Positions 9,194-19,201 are shown, counted from the first letter of the stretch. The stretch is 64,000 bases of DNA from Pseudoalteromonas nigrifaciens (GCF_002221505.1 NZ_CP011036.1:1922001-1986000); one strand, 5' to 3'. The notes: generated from the sequence alone by a model not told the origin. Numbers and translations: made by a program.

Positions 9194-11515
9194 TTATTTT
9201 TTCTGGTCAGTCCAGAGCAAGCTACCAATTGCTGGTAAAAGCAGCACTGCACCCAGCATATTTACTAAAAACATGAAGGTAAGCAAAATTCCCATATCAA
9301 CTTGAAATTTCAAATCAGAGAAAATCCAAGTACTCACGCCAATAGCAAGTGTAATACCGGTAAATAATACTGCACTACCGCGCTCAATTAACGCATTTCG
9401 ATAAGCAACACTCAGCGGTACATTTTGTTTTAACTGCCCCATCATCGACGACAATATATAAATACCATAATCAACGCCTATACCCACACCTAATGCAATA
9501 ACTGGCAGTGTAGATACGGTTAAGCCAATTTCCAGCTGTACCATTAGTGCTTGTGCAAGAGTAGATACCACATACAGAGGTAACACTACTGCAATGGTTG
9601 CTTTTACGCTTCTAAAGCTTAGTAAACACAAAACAATTACAGCGCCGTAAACATACAGCATCATCGGAATTTGCGCCGCTGACACTGACTCGTTTGTGGC
9701 TGCCATTACACCTACTGGGCCTGATGCGAGTTTAAACGCAACTTTATCTGTGCCCTCTTCTTGTGCAAAGCGTTTAACACTTTCAATTACAAGGTCAATT
9801 GTTTGCGCTTTATGATCATCTAAAAAGATAATCACTGGCATCACTGAGCAATCGCCGTTGAGTAATCCCGTGCTGGTTTCTACCCGCGAGGTAGATTGTA
9901 CTAAGCTTGCAGAGTTACGTGGCAGGCTTTGCCATTTAAGGTTACCTTCGTTATAACCGGCATTTACCGACTGCGCTACCGAGCTTAAGCTTACCGCTGA
10001 TTGCACACCGGCAACATTCTCTACTTTGTATTGAAAACGGCTAATACGCTGCATCACATCATGCTCAGTACATGCTGCAGGATACGCTTCTACAATTACC
10101 TTTAAGATATCAGACGAAATGGTGTATTTGTCCGAGATTAAAAATGTGTCTTGGTTATAGCGTGCATCTTGGTGCAATGATGGTGCGCCAGCATGTAAGT
10201 CCCCAATACGCATTTTATCTGCTTGCCAATAACCAAGTGCAAATAACACTAAAGTAAAAGCAATTATCATTTTAGCAATTTTAGGATCGGTGGCTTTAAC
10301 CAATAAATCTCTAATTGCATCAAGCATATTTGGTTTTTTAGCATCACCCGATTGAATATGTACACTATTTTCAAAGTGCATATACGACGCCCATACAGGG
10401 AGTAAAATCAGGTTAGTAAATATAATTACCGCAACACCTAAACTAGCTGTTATAGCAAGCTCTCTAATAATACCAATGTCAATGGTTAGCAGAGTTAAAA
10501 AGCCAACCGTATCCGATAACAACGCAATGCCGCCTGGGATCAATAATGCTCTAAAGCTTGACTGACAACATTCTCGCGTACTTTTACCTTCGCCTACTTT
10601 TTTACCTATCGCGTTAATCATCTGCACACCATGGCTCACACCAATTGCAAATACTAAAAAAGGTACCAAAATAGACATAGGATCTAAGCCAAAGCCTAAA
10701 CTCGACAGTAGCCCTAATTGCCAAATTACAGCAATGATCGAACACATTATAGGTAAAATAGTCAGCTTTAAACTGCCACAAAATAGCCAAACCATAATAA
10801 AAGTAAAGGCAATCGCGATGGCAAAAAATACCACCACACCTTTTGCACCTTCGGCTATATCACCGGCCATTTTAGCAAAACCAATTATATGAATACTCAC
10901 CTTGTCGGTGCTTAGCGGTTCACGTAGTTGTGTTTCGAGTTTTTGCGCAAATGCTAAGGTATCGAGCTTTTCTTGGGTTTGCGGATCGGTTTCCATTAAT
11001 TGCGCTGTCACCATCGCACACGAATAGTCACTGGCAATCATGCGCCCAACTACTTTCGCTTTTTCGATATTTTCTTTAACGACCCCTAAACCCTGTTTAT
11101 CGGCTTTAAAATTAGCAGGAATTATTGGCCCGCCGGCAAAACCATCTTCAACTACTTCAACAAATCGAGCGCTGGGTGAAAATATTGAATTTACTAAAGG
11201 TCGATTAACACCAGGGATAAAATATAGCTGGTCGTGTACCGCTTTTAATTGGGTAAAAAATTCAGGATTAAAAATATCGCCGCTGTCGTCACACACCGAA
11301 ATTAAAATACTGTTAGCGCCACCAAACTGCTTTTCATGTTTGGTGTATACCTTCATATAATCGTGGTTTAACGGAATGTTTTTATTAAACGAGGCATCAA
11401 GTTGAATTTGTGTCGCTTTAAATGCCAATAAACAGGTTATAAGCACAAAGCTTATAAGCATAATTAAGCGATGTTTAAATATCGCATTTTCTATAAAGTC
11501 TAAAATCTTATGCAT
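9194..11515 (-). CDS. MMPL/RND-family exporter
   Basis: Inner-membrane proton-driven exporter of the RND superfamily, 773 aa. It has two homologous halves, each with one transmembrane helix (first MLISFVLITCLL near residue 18), a periplasmic domain, and five clustered helices of sterol-sensing type. The second half repeats the pattern from about residue 410. GVGIGVDYGIYILSSM near 685 is the acidic TM4-like motif of this superfamily. The size and two-domain layout match the hopanoid/lipid exporters (HpnN, MMPL) rather than the tripartite AcrB pumps. Its ATG overlaps the stop of the YCF48-like gene (TAATG). The substrate is unknown; the neighbours suggest a lipid or other hydrophobic cargo. Confidence 0.85.
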   Translation of the reverse strand: MHKILDFIENAIFKHRLIMLISFVLITCLLAFKATQIQLDASFNKNIPLNHDYMKVYTKHEKQFGGANSILISVCDDSGDIFNPEFFTQLKAVHDQLYFIPGVNRPLVNSIFSPSARFVEVVEDGFAGGPIIPANFKADKQGLGVVKENIEKAKVVGRMIASDYSCAMVTAQLMETDPQTQEKLDTLAFAQKLETQLREPLSTDKVSIHIIGFAKMAGDIAEGAKGVVVFFAIAIAFTFIMVWLFCGSLKLTILPIMCSIIAVIWQLGLLSSLGFGLDPMSILVPFLVFAIGVSHGVQMINAIGKKVGEGKSTRECCQSSFRALLIPGGIALLSDTVGFLTLLTIDIGIIRELAITASLGVAVIIFTNLILLPVWASYMHFENSVHIQSGDAKKPNMLDAIRDLLVKATDPKIAKMIIAFTLVLFALGYWQADKMRIGDLHAGAPSLHQDARYNQDTFLISDKYTISSDILKVIVEAYPAACTEHDVMQRISRFQYKVENVAGVQSAVSLSSVAQSVNAGYNEGNLKWQSLPRNSASLVQSTSRVETSTGLLNGDCSVMPVIIFLDDHKAQTIDLVIESVKRFAQEEGTDKVAFKLASGPVGVMAATNESVSAAQIPMMLYVYGAVIVLCLLSFRSVKATIAVVLPLYVVSTLAQALMVQLEIGLTVSTLPVIALGVGIGVDYGIYILSSMMGQLKQNVPLSVAYRNALIERGSAVLFTGITLAIGVSTWIFSDLKFQVDMGILLTFMFLVNMLGAVLLLPAIGSLLWTDQKK

Positions 11516-12510
11516 TAAGGGGTCAACTCCTTCACTTTAATGCCATCTTCTGTTGCCATGATTAGTTTATTATTTAAAATCACACCATCTAGAATTGCTT
11601 TACCGTCGGCCAACTGCTCATGTGTAAGCTCAGCGTTTTGCAAATGAAAAATCACGCCGCTATTGGCCAACATTAGCCATTGTTCATTGTTATAATTTAT
11701 GATGTTGTTAATCGTTGCTGTTTTTTTATTATCAAGGTGCTGCCAATTTTGATCACCTTGCTGGCGAGTAAAAACATTGCCTCGTAATCCTGCCACTACC
11801 TCTTGCTGCGCATTGGCGCTAAATGCAAAAAATGATCCTGGGTAAATTTCGTCAACTCGCTGCCATGTTAAGCCTGCATCGGTACTTTTTGCCATTAAGC
11901 CCATTTCACCCACTAACATTAAACCGTCTGGAGTTTGCTCAATGCGGTTAAAGTGCGGCAAAATTGAGGCTGTTTCTGCTTCATAACCTTCTGGGTCGTG
12001 TTCTTTTAAATCACTCAAATATTCTCTATCGTCACTAAATAATAGCGAGTCTAAAAAACGTTTTTGCCAGTGCTTACCACCGTCGCTGGTTTGATAAAAC
12101 ATGCCATAAGCCCCCACAGCATAACCATGTAGCTCATCTTTAAATAAAATATCTAAACACGGTTTATCTATCTCTGGCTTAGCTTGTTGTAAATGCCACG
12201 TTTTACCACCATTTGTAGTATTTATTATTGTTGCATCGTGCCCACAGGCCCAGCCATTGTTTTCATTAGTAAAATCAACCGCAGTTAACAATACTTGAGT
12301 TGGCACCGATTCTGCTTGTTGCCAATCAATACCATTAATACTTGTAATTACAGTGCCATGCTTACCAACAGCCACTAAACCCGCTTTAGTTTGGGTAATA
12401 TCAGTCAATAACGTTTTATCGGCGTTTATTGCACTAATAGCAAATTGAGGAGTTTCTTGTGCAACACTCGCACCGCTGAGGATCAGGCTGGCATATACCA
12501 AATACTTCAT
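11515..12510 (-). CDS. YCF48/BNR-repeat periplasmic protein
   Basis: The 331-aa protein has a clear signal peptide (MKYLVYASLILSGASVAQ, cut before ETPQF). It then shows repeated beta-propeller blades of the type G-x-hydrophobic-TSINGIDW, TTNGGKTWHLQ, TSDGGKHWQK and STDAGLTWQR (S/T-x-D-x-G-x-T-W Asp boxes), as in photosystem-II assembly factor YCF48 and BNR proteins. It is probably a periplasmic assembly or docking factor for the exporter encoded immediately downstream, with which it is translationally coupled. A strong terminator separates it from the DUF1329 gene upstream, so it may need its own promoter or partial readthrough. Confidence 0.8.
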   Translation of the reverse strand: MKYLVYASLILSGASVAQETPQFAISAINADKTLLTDITQTKAGLVAVGKHGTVITSINGIDWQQAESVPTQVLLTAVDFTNENNGWACGHDATIINTTNGGKTWHLQQAKPEIDKPCLDILFKDELHGYAVGAYGMFYQTSDGGKHWQKRFLDSLLFSDDREYLSDLKEHDPEGYEAETASILPHFNRIEQTPDGLMLVGEMGLMAKSTDAGLTWQRVDEIYPGSFFAFSANAQQEVVAGLRGNVFTRQQGDQNWQHLDNKKTATINNIINYNNEQWLMLANSGVIFHLQNAELTHEQLADGKAILDGVILNNKLIMATEDGIKVKELTP

Positions 12511-12599
12511 AAATTTAAATCGCCTTGAACTGGGGAATTGTTTGTCTATTTAGGTGAGGAAAAGCCCTGCGCGTCAAAAAGACAAACGCGATGAGAAAG

Positions 12600-12633
12600 G
12601 AAAAAAGGCACCTAACCAATCGGTTAGGTGCCT
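12600..12633 (-). terminator. Strong terminator after DUF1329 gene
   Basis: A perfect 12-bp stem AGGCACCTAACC / GGTTAGGTGCCT with an AATC loop is followed on the minus strand by six T. It lies directly after the DUF1329 stop and inside what is otherwise a functional four-gene cluster. Confidence 0.9.
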
Positions 12634-12641
12634 ACTATTAA

Positions 12642-14006
12642 CTATCTACCTTCGCGACGTAATGCGCTTGATGTAAACTCATTGTCGTTAAACGACTGAG
12701 AAAAATCATACATTTTGTGCTGGTTATCTAAACCAATTGCTAAGTAACGACGAGAGTTTAAATCGTGATAAACCTCTAACGTACTCCACTGCGTTGGTAC
12801 TTCATAGTAGTTAAGGCCATAAGCCATAGCTACACGGTAAAGTTGGTCACGGTTATCGTAAATATCGGTAACCTGTACTTGCCAGCTATCTTCATCAATA
12901 TAAAACACACGTTTTTTATAAATATGGCGCGTATCATCTTTTAAGTTAGCTTCAACCACCCACACACGGTGCTTTTCGTAGCGTGTATGCTCAGGGTTAA
13001 TATGTCCTGGCATTAATATTTCGTCATAGCTTAGTTTATCGCTATGGAGCTTATAACTATTGTATGGAATATAAAGCTCTTGCTTACCTTTTAATGTCCA
13101 GGTGTAACGGTTTGGTGACCCGTTAAACATGTCAAAGTCATCAGTAGTACGTAAGCTGTCAGCTGCTGTACCTGGTGCATCATAAGCAACGTTAGGTGCA
13201 CGACGAACACGACGTTGACCACTGTTGTAGGTCCATGCTTGGCGTGGCGTTAATATTTGGTCCATGGTTTCATGCACTAATAACGCAGTACCCGCTAGGC
13301 GTGCAGGCTCGGTTACTTTTTGTTTAAACTTAAACAAAATATTTGAGTCTTGCAGTTGCGCAGGTGTAGCACTTGGATCTGAGTATTTAACTAGTAGTTG
13401 CTCATCAAAACCAACATAGTTATACGAACCCGAAGCGGTAGGTGCTGCTTGGCCGCCAAAACGCTCAATAGACTGACCACGGTAACGTAGCAAGTGATTC
13501 CAAATTGCCTCTAAACCAGTTTTAGGAATAGGAAATGGAATACCAATTGCTGTACTTTTAATCCCATTACCGCCTTCTATTAGCTCTGCAGTGGGTGCAA
13601 ATTGCTTAGTTGCATCATATACAAATTGCGGGAACGAAGCAGAGCGACGAGTTGCATATACTGGCATTTTAAAGGTATCAGGATACGCTTCAAATAACGC
13701 AATTTGGCCAGGGCTTAAGTTCGCTTTATATTTTTCAATATTGCTTTTATCAATAGTAAACAACACTTTATCCGTATTAAACGGGTCTAAGTGATGCATA
13801 CCTGCTTTATAACCTGCCGGTGCTGCGGTAATACCACCATTCCACGCAGGAATAGAACCATCTGCATTGCCTGCTTTTTGAGCGCCTAGTGGCGTTAAGT
13901 CTGCACCTAAGCGCGCAACTTCTTCGCTGCTAATTTTAGCTAAAGCAGCGTGACTTGCAAACAAGCTACAAAATGCAGTAGCAATGAGGGTAGGTTTTTT
14001 AATCAT
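12642..14006 (-). CDS. DUF1329 periplasmic protein
   Basis: This 454-aa protein has a signal peptide ending ...SHAALA, followed by KISSEEVARLGADLTPLGA. The segment NADGSIPAWNGGITAAPAGY, with DPFNTDKVLFTI, is the hallmark of PF07044 (DUF1329), a family predicted to share the LolA/LolB-like fold. It would carry a hydrophobic ligand through the periplasm. It follows the DUF1302 barrel gene with a 13-base gap, so the two are co-transcribed; DUF1302 and DUF1329 genes are commonly paired. Biochemical function is not established. Confidence 0.85.
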   Translation of the reverse strand: MIKKPTLIATAFCSLFASHAALAKISSEEVARLGADLTPLGAQKAGNADGSIPAWNGGITAAPAGYKAGMHHLDPFNTDKVLFTIDKSNIEKYKANLSPGQIALFEAYPDTFKMPVYATRRSASFPQFVYDATKQFAPTAELIEGGNGIKSTAIGIPFPIPKTGLEAIWNHLLRYRGQSIERFGGQAAPTASGSYNYVGFDEQLLVKYSDPSATPAQLQDSNILFKFKQKVTEPARLAGTALLVHETMDQILTPRQAWTYNSGQRRVRRAPNVAYDAPGTAADSLRTTDDFDMFNGSPNRYTWTLKGKQELYIPYNSYKLHSDKLSYDEILMPGHINPEHTRYEKHRVWVVEANLKDDTRHIYKKRVFYIDEDSWQVQVTDIYDNRDQLYRVAMAYGLNYYEVPTQWSTLEVYHDLNSRRYLAIGLDNQHKMYDFSQSFNDNEFTSSALRREGR

Positions 14007-14019
14007 AATAATATTACCC

Positions 14020-16119
14020 CTAAATAGAATATTTTAAGTTAAATGAAATGTAATCGCGATCAGAGAAGGTATTAATGTCGCCGCCACCCCAAAATGAGTT
14101 GTAGCTAACATCTAATGACCACGCATTTTGATAGTTAAAGTTCATGGTTGCACCTAACGATTTACGATCCTCTATAAACAAAAACATAGGATCTGGCGTG
14201 CTACCATTTACGTCATGAGAAAATACAAAACGTGGCGAAAAGTTAATACCGTTATACAGGTTATAATAATCACCTTTAGCAATTAAGCGATAACCCCACG
14301 ATGTAGCCGTAGCAAATTGTTTTTGCTCTGCTCCATTTGATAACGCCATATGTAGCGCAGAATAATCAGAACTGCCTGGGCCGGTCATAATGCCACTACG
14401 CCCAGTACCAGAAACGTTTAAACGCATTTCATCGTACTCCGGCATACTATGAATACGCACGCCACCAACCTCACCTACCACAGCCCAGCTATCTGCACCC
14501 AAAGATGGGCCAAATAAATGCGTCGCGGTAAATTGTAATTGACTGGTATTACGCTCTATATAACCTTTTGCTAGCTCGCCTGGGCCAACAACACTGACAG
14601 CATTGCCTTGGCTCATTTGTGAAATACCTGCAAATTCAGGGCGTAAACCTGCCACTGCTAATTGCTCTGGCATTGCAGCGTAAAGTAGCTCTACGTCATC
14701 AATTTGTAGTGGTTCATCTTCGCGAAAAGTAAACTCACCGGCAAACGCAGTTTCACCTAAAGATGTGTTGAAGCTCAAACCATAGAGTTTAATGTCTTCT
14801 GGGTATTCATTTTTTGCTAAAGAGAAAGCTCTTAAATTATGAATATTATCTTCAGTGATTTCAGTCGTTGTAATCATTGCTAAATCTTGGGCAAGTGAAG
14901 CTTGAGTAAAATTAGACACTCGACCAGATACTAACGGGCGACGGCTATGATAATTCACATGATAAAATGCCACTTCCGTGTCATTAAATTCAGGTAAAAA
15001 CACGCCTAAACGTAAACCGTATTGGCCGCCGTCATCCGGCTCTACTTTACCTTCATCGCCTTTACCTTTTAGTGCTACCTTAGTTGGATAGGCTAAATAC
15101 ATTTCGGCCAGTAGCGCTTTGCCTTGAGCACTTGAAGGATCAACGCCTTTGAGTGAGGCTGCTAGGGCAAAGTCAGAGGTTAAATTATTTAAACTGTCGG
15201 TTAAAAATGCTAAATCAATATCAGGATTTGAAGTAAAACCTAACTGCACATTTTGCTGATAACCATTTTCAGAGGCAAAGTCATTGGTAGAAAAATACGT
15301 TCCCGTTGCTGGTAAGCGTGTTTCTTGCCATTGGTATTGATAAAAACCCTCTAAGGTTACGTTATCAGTAATACCTAACGACGCCCATAACATACCAACA
15401 GGTATAAAGGCTTCTTTAAGCTCTGCACCAGGCGCTTTTAAACGGTCTATGTCAACTGGGTTAACGTTAATACCATGCGATATTAATGTACTTTCACCCC
15501 AATTTATTACTTGTTGACCAACGCGAATTGATAGTGGGTTTTTTCCTTCATTTAAATCAAAGCTTGCCCATACATACGCATCTAATAAACGGATGTCAGC
15601 ACAGCTTTGTGCTTTTGTATCTTTGTCATCACATGGATCGACGCCTTGGCCTGAGGTAGGGTTTACATAAGCACGATCGCCATCCATTAACTCAAAGTCA
15701 TAAAAATACATAAATCGAGTAAACAAACCATAATTATCTTTACTGATAGATAGATCATGGGTGCCCTTTAATAGTTTTGAAAACGAATCACCACTATCAA
15801 AGTTTAAATCGCCTGCATCACCATTGTTTGAATATGATCCTGGTTGCGCCCACACATCTTGCGATGAGTAAACGGTATTGTTTAAGGCTGGGTTATAACC
15901 CGTCCAATCGAATGAAGGGTTGTTACTTTTACCTATTAAGCCAAAGTCTCGGTCTTCTACACGAATACTTTGCCCATAAGAAAAAGTGGAGTCGAAAGTT
16001 ATATCAAAACCTCCGGCTTCAAAAACTGCCGCTTGTGCAGTCATTGCAGATAACCCTAAGCTTGCGGCTGCTAAACCTATAGCGATTTTATTTTTAACAA
16101 AAAGCGATCTTCTTATCAT
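14020..16119 (-). CDS. DUF1302 outer-membrane beta-barrel protein
   Basis: The 699-aa precursor has a signal peptide (MIRRSLFVKNKIAIGLAAAS... ending AMTAQA), then AVFEAGGFDITFDSTFSYG, many alternating beta strands, and a C-terminal strand ending NLKYSI, as expected of outer-membrane barrels. RVGQQVINWGESTLI near residue 200 is diagnostic of PF06980 (DUF1302). The reading frame extends nine codons upstream, but the ATG at 16117-16119 has AGGGGG eight bases before it and starts the signal peptide properly. It is the first gene of the cluster, expressed from the promoter at 16288-16316. Likely an outer-membrane channel or receptor for a hydrophobic substrate. Confidence 0.85.
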   Translation of the reverse strand: MIRRSLFVKNKIAIGLAAASLGLSAMTAQAAVFEAGGFDITFDSTFSYGQSIRVEDRDFGLIGKSNNPSFDWTGYNPALNNTVYSSQDVWAQPGSYSNNGDAGDLNFDSGDSFSKLLKGTHDLSISKDNYGLFTRFMYFYDFELMDGDRAYVNPTSGQGVDPCDDKDTKAQSCADIRLLDAYVWASFDLNEGKNPLSIRVGQQVINWGESTLISHGINVNPVDIDRLKAPGAELKEAFIPVGMLWASLGITDNVTLEGFYQYQWQETRLPATGTYFSTNDFASENGYQQNVQLGFTSNPDIDLAFLTDSLNNLTSDFALAASLKGVDPSSAQGKALLAEMYLAYPTKVALKGKGDEGKVEPDDGGQYGLRLGVFLPEFNDTEVAFYHVNYHSRRPLVSGRVSNFTQASLAQDLAMITTTEITEDNIHNLRAFSLAKNEYPEDIKLYGLSFNTSLGETAFAGEFTFREDEPLQIDDVELLYAAMPEQLAVAGLRPEFAGISQMSQGNAVSVVGPGELAKGYIERNTSQLQFTATHLFGPSLGADSWAVVGEVGGVRIHSMPEYDEMRLNVSGTGRSGIMTGPGSSDYSALHMALSNGAEQKQFATATSWGYRLIAKGDYYNLYNGINFSPRFVFSHDVNGSTPDPMFLFIEDRKSLGATMNFNYQNAWSLDVSYNSFWGGGDINTFSDRDYISFNLKYSI

Positions 16120-16265
16120 TTTGGTTTCCCCCCTGTCGCGGGTCATTTTGTGTGATCAAGTTATTGTTTTTAGTGTAATCGTAACGATAGAAGCGAATTA
16201 AACAAATTACAAACAGTCGCCTTCAATCAGTCATAATCTTTTTTTATTCACTGACGTTTACGCAA

Positions 16266-16283
16266 TGGTAAGACGTCATACCA
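16266..16283 (-). promoter_or_regulatory. Operator-like dyad at DUF1302 transcription start
   Basis: TGGTATGACGTCTTACCA (minus strand) is an 18-bp palindrome with one mismatched pair (16 of 18 positions symmetric). It begins four bases beyond the predicted -10 box, exactly over the expected +1 region, which is the usual place for a repressor operator. The regulator is not identifiable from the window. Confidence 0.55.
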
Positions 16284-16287
16284 GTAA

Positions 16288-16316
16288 TTTATACACGCAA
16301 ATTAACAATAGGACAA
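16288..16316 (-). promoter_or_regulatory. Sigma70-like promoter for DUF1302-DUF1329
   Basis: On the minus strand TTGTCC (-35) is followed by a 17-base spacer and TATAAA (-10). Predicted transcription starts near 16281, leaving a 5' leader of about 160 bases before the DUF1302 ATG. Confidence 0.6.
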
Positions 16317-16372
16317 ATCGAAATTAACAAAAAGGCAATATTTATGTATATCTATAACATAAATACAAGCGC

Positions 16373-16594
16373 TTAAGCTACTCGTTCGAGGCGGATAAAC
16401 TTATTTTCGGGGGTAAGTATCAATCTAAACCTACCTCGCACCCCTAAACTAGAAATGTAGGGGCGCAGGTAGTTTGCGGCAAATCGAATGGTTTTACCGC
16501 TGTCATCTACAACTTGTACTGAGCGATAACGTCCATGGTAGTAATCCATGCATTCGTTGTAGCTCAAATTTAATCTAAAATAATATTCAATCAT
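16373..16594 (-). CDS. DUF2835 family protein
   Basis: This small 73-aa protein begins MIEYYFRLNLSYNECMDYYHG and continues VVDDSGKTIRFAANYLRPY with a GVRGRFRL element, matching family PF11197 (DUF2835). The function is unknown. It starts three bases after the pepN stop, so it is the second gene of a pepN operon, an arrangement familiar in related genera. Confidence 0.85.
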   Translation of the reverse strand: MIEYYFRLNLSYNECMDYYHGRYRSVQVVDDSGKTIRFAANYLRPYISSLGVRGRFRLILTPENKFIRLERVA

Positions 16595-16597
16595 GAT

Positions 16598-19192
16598 TTA
16601 ATTTAAGGCTTTTTCAACCTTCTCAAATAAATCGTCGCTCAGCGTATCTAAATCAGCTAAACGCTGCAGTTGTGTTTTCATTGCTGCAGAACGTACTTTA
16701 TCGTAACGTTTCCACGACATAAAAGGCGTTAACATGCGTGATGCATTTTGCGGATTAATAGTATTGAGCTTAATGAGTAAATCACCAAGCAAAGCATAAC
16801 CTTTACCATCTAGGCGATGAAATTGCGCGGTATTAAAGTGACTAAAACTGCCAATTAAAGCACGCACTCGGTTAGGGTTTGAAAAGTCAAAACAAGGATG
16901 TTCATACAGTGCTTTAATATTGTCAATTGCATCATCACCCGACTGCATGGCTTGCAGTGCAAACCATTTGTCCATTACTAATACGTCGTGTCGCCATTGG
17001 CTATCAAAATGTGCAAGCAAGGTGTCACTTAATGTATGCGACGCTTTTATAGCACCACTGAGCGCACCGAGCACATTGGTCATATTAGTTGAGCTTGCAG
17101 CTTCTTTTATAAATTCAGCCGCTGATAAACTGTCTGTTTTTGCTAGGTAATACAAACATTGTTGTTTTAATGAACGTATTGCCACAGCAGCCGCATTAAC
17201 ACTGCCATCGTCTTGAAGTGCTTGGTAACAATTAATAAATTCTTGTTCAAGGGTATCGGCTATTTGCTGTTCAAACTGCTGCGTAATAGTAAGAATAGCA
17301 TCAACTGGGATCGTCTCAAACTCAGCTGCTAAGGTATCAAAGCTAGGGAGTTTTAACAGTTCAGCAAGTAATGCCAAGTCACCTGCTCTACTGGCTATTA
17401 ATACCTGTAATGCTGCTATTATTTCATTACTTAATGGTTCAGGGTTTTTGCTTGCAATACCACGCTTAACCGCATTAATAAATAGCTGTTGCTGTGCATC
17501 CCAACGCGAAAAGTCGCTACGCGCAAAGCGCATTATGTGCAATAGGTCTTGATCGTTACTGTGCTGCTTTAATATACACGGGGCTGAAAAGTCTTCCAAT
17601 AAAACGGCAACAGGTTGCTCTGCTAGCTGATCAAAATTAAATGTTTGCGTTGCTTTAGTTACATCAAGCACATGATCAACGCTCTGACCTTTATATTGTA
17701 ACGGTACACTTTTCCCCTTGCTATCTAACAGCTCAATTGCAAAAGGAATATGCAAAGTATCGTTTTGTGGCTGATTAATTGGCGCAGCCTGCTCAATGGT
17801 AAGGCTAAACGTTTGCGTCTCGCTATGATAACTTTGTTGTACATTTAAACGAGGAGTACCCGATTGGCTATACCAGCGTTTAAATTGCTCTAAGTTAATA
17901 TTAGATGCATCACTCATAGCACTTACAAAATCGTCACAGGTAACCGCTTGGCCATCGTGGCGTTCAAAGTAAAGTGTCATGCCCTTTTGAAAGTTAGTTT
18001 CACCAAGCAAGGTGTGCATCATGCGAATAACTTCAGCGCCTTTATCGTATACAGTCACAGTGTAAAAGTTATTCATTTCAATTACTTTTTCTGGACGAAT
18101 AGGATGCGCCATAGGCCCTGCATCTTCACTAAACTGGTGAGTACGCATTACTTTAACGGCATCAATACGGTTTAGCGCGCGCGAGCCCAAATCACTGCTA
18201 AATTCTTGATCTCTAAATACTGTTAAGCCTTCTTTTAACGATAACTGAAACCAATCTCTACAGGTTACGCGGTTGCCGGTCCAGTTATGAAAGTATTCAT
18301 GCCCAACAATAGATTCAATGGTGTGATAGTCTTTATCGGTAGCGGTTTCTTGATTTGCCAAAACACACTTACTATTAAAAATATTAAGCCCTTTATTTTC
18401 CATCGCTCCCATGTTGAAAAAATCAACGGCAACAATCATATAAATATCAAGGTCATATTCTAAATTAAAACGTGTTTCATCCCACTGCATCGCTTTTTTT
18501 AGTGAGCTCATTGCATGCGGTGTTTTTGACAAGTTACCTTTATCTACAAATAAGGCTAAATCGACATTCTTACCACTTTTTGTAGTATAGCTGTCATTTA
18601 ATACATCAAAGTCACCCGCCACTAGCGCAAATAAGTAACTTGGCTTTTTAAACGGATCTTGCCACTTAGCAAAATGACGACCGTCTTGCGTTTCACCACT
18701 ATCTACCATGTTGCCATTAGAGAGTAACTGCGGGTATTTTTTGTCTGCTATTATGGTTACATCGAATGTTGATAAAACATCTGGACGGTCCATATAGTAA
18801 GTTATTTTTCTAAAACCCTGCGCTTCACACTGAGTACAATAAGCCCCACCCGATAAATAAAGTCCTTCTAGGGAAGTATTTGTTTGCGGAGAAATTTCGG
18901 TCACTATACTAAGTTGGCAGTGATCTGGTAAATTATTAATAATGAGTTGCTCACCCACTATTTTATAATCGCTAATATCATGAGTATCTATTGAGAGCGA
19001 CACTAAGCGTAAATCAATACCATCGAGTACTAAAGGTGCCGTTTTAGCGCCCACGCGGCTCAATGTAAGTAGCGCAGTGACTCTTGTTGTTAACGGCTGT
19101 AAATCAAAGTTAAGCTCGGTGTGGTTAATTAAAAAGTTTGGCGCTTGGTAGTCTTTTAAATATTGTGTTTGCGGTTTTTGTGCGGCAGTCAT
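16598..19192 (-). CDS. pepN: Aminopeptidase N (M1 family)
   Basis: Zinc aminopeptidase removing N-terminal residues from peptides in the cytoplasm; 864 aa (E. coli 870). The N-terminal beta domain leads to the substrate motif GAMEN near residue 261, the zinc site HEYFHNW near 299 with the third ligand Glu in LKEGLTVFRDQE near 320, and the catalytic Tyr region. The remainder is the Ig-like domain and the helical C-terminal bowl. The start MTAAQKPQTQYLKDYQAPNF aligns with E. coli. GGAG eight bases upstream is the ribosome binding site, and it directly follows the T-run of the nhaC terminator. Confidence 0.97.
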   Translation of the reverse strand: MTAAQKPQTQYLKDYQAPNFLINHTELNFDLQPLTTRVTALLTLSRVGAKTAPLVLDGIDLRLVSLSIDTHDISDYKIVGEQLIINNLPDHCQLSIVTEISPQTNTSLEGLYLSGGAYCTQCEAQGFRKITYYMDRPDVLSTFDVTIIADKKYPQLLSNGNMVDSGETQDGRHFAKWQDPFKKPSYLFALVAGDFDVLNDSYTTKSGKNVDLALFVDKGNLSKTPHAMSSLKKAMQWDETRFNLEYDLDIYMIVAVDFFNMGAMENKGLNIFNSKCVLANQETATDKDYHTIESIVGHEYFHNWTGNRVTCRDWFQLSLKEGLTVFRDQEFSSDLGSRALNRIDAVKVMRTHQFSEDAGPMAHPIRPEKVIEMNNFYTVTVYDKGAEVIRMMHTLLGETNFQKGMTLYFERHDGQAVTCDDFVSAMSDASNINLEQFKRWYSQSGTPRLNVQQSYHSETQTFSLTIEQAAPINQPQNDTLHIPFAIELLDSKGKSVPLQYKGQSVDHVLDVTKATQTFNFDQLAEQPVAVLLEDFSAPCILKQHSNDQDLLHIMRFARSDFSRWDAQQQLFINAVKRGIASKNPEPLSNEIIAALQVLIASRAGDLALLAELLKLPSFDTLAAEFETIPVDAILTITQQFEQQIADTLEQEFINCYQALQDDGSVNAAAVAIRSLKQQCLYYLAKTDSLSAAEFIKEAASSTNMTNVLGALSGAIKASHTLSDTLLAHFDSQWRHDVLVMDKWFALQAMQSGDDAIDNIKALYEHPCFDFSNPNRVRALIGSFSHFNTAQFHRLDGKGYALLGDLLIKLNTINPQNASRMLTPFMSWKRYDKVRSAAMKTQLQRLADLDTLSDDLFEKVEKALN

Positions 19193-19201
19193 AAATACTC
19201 C

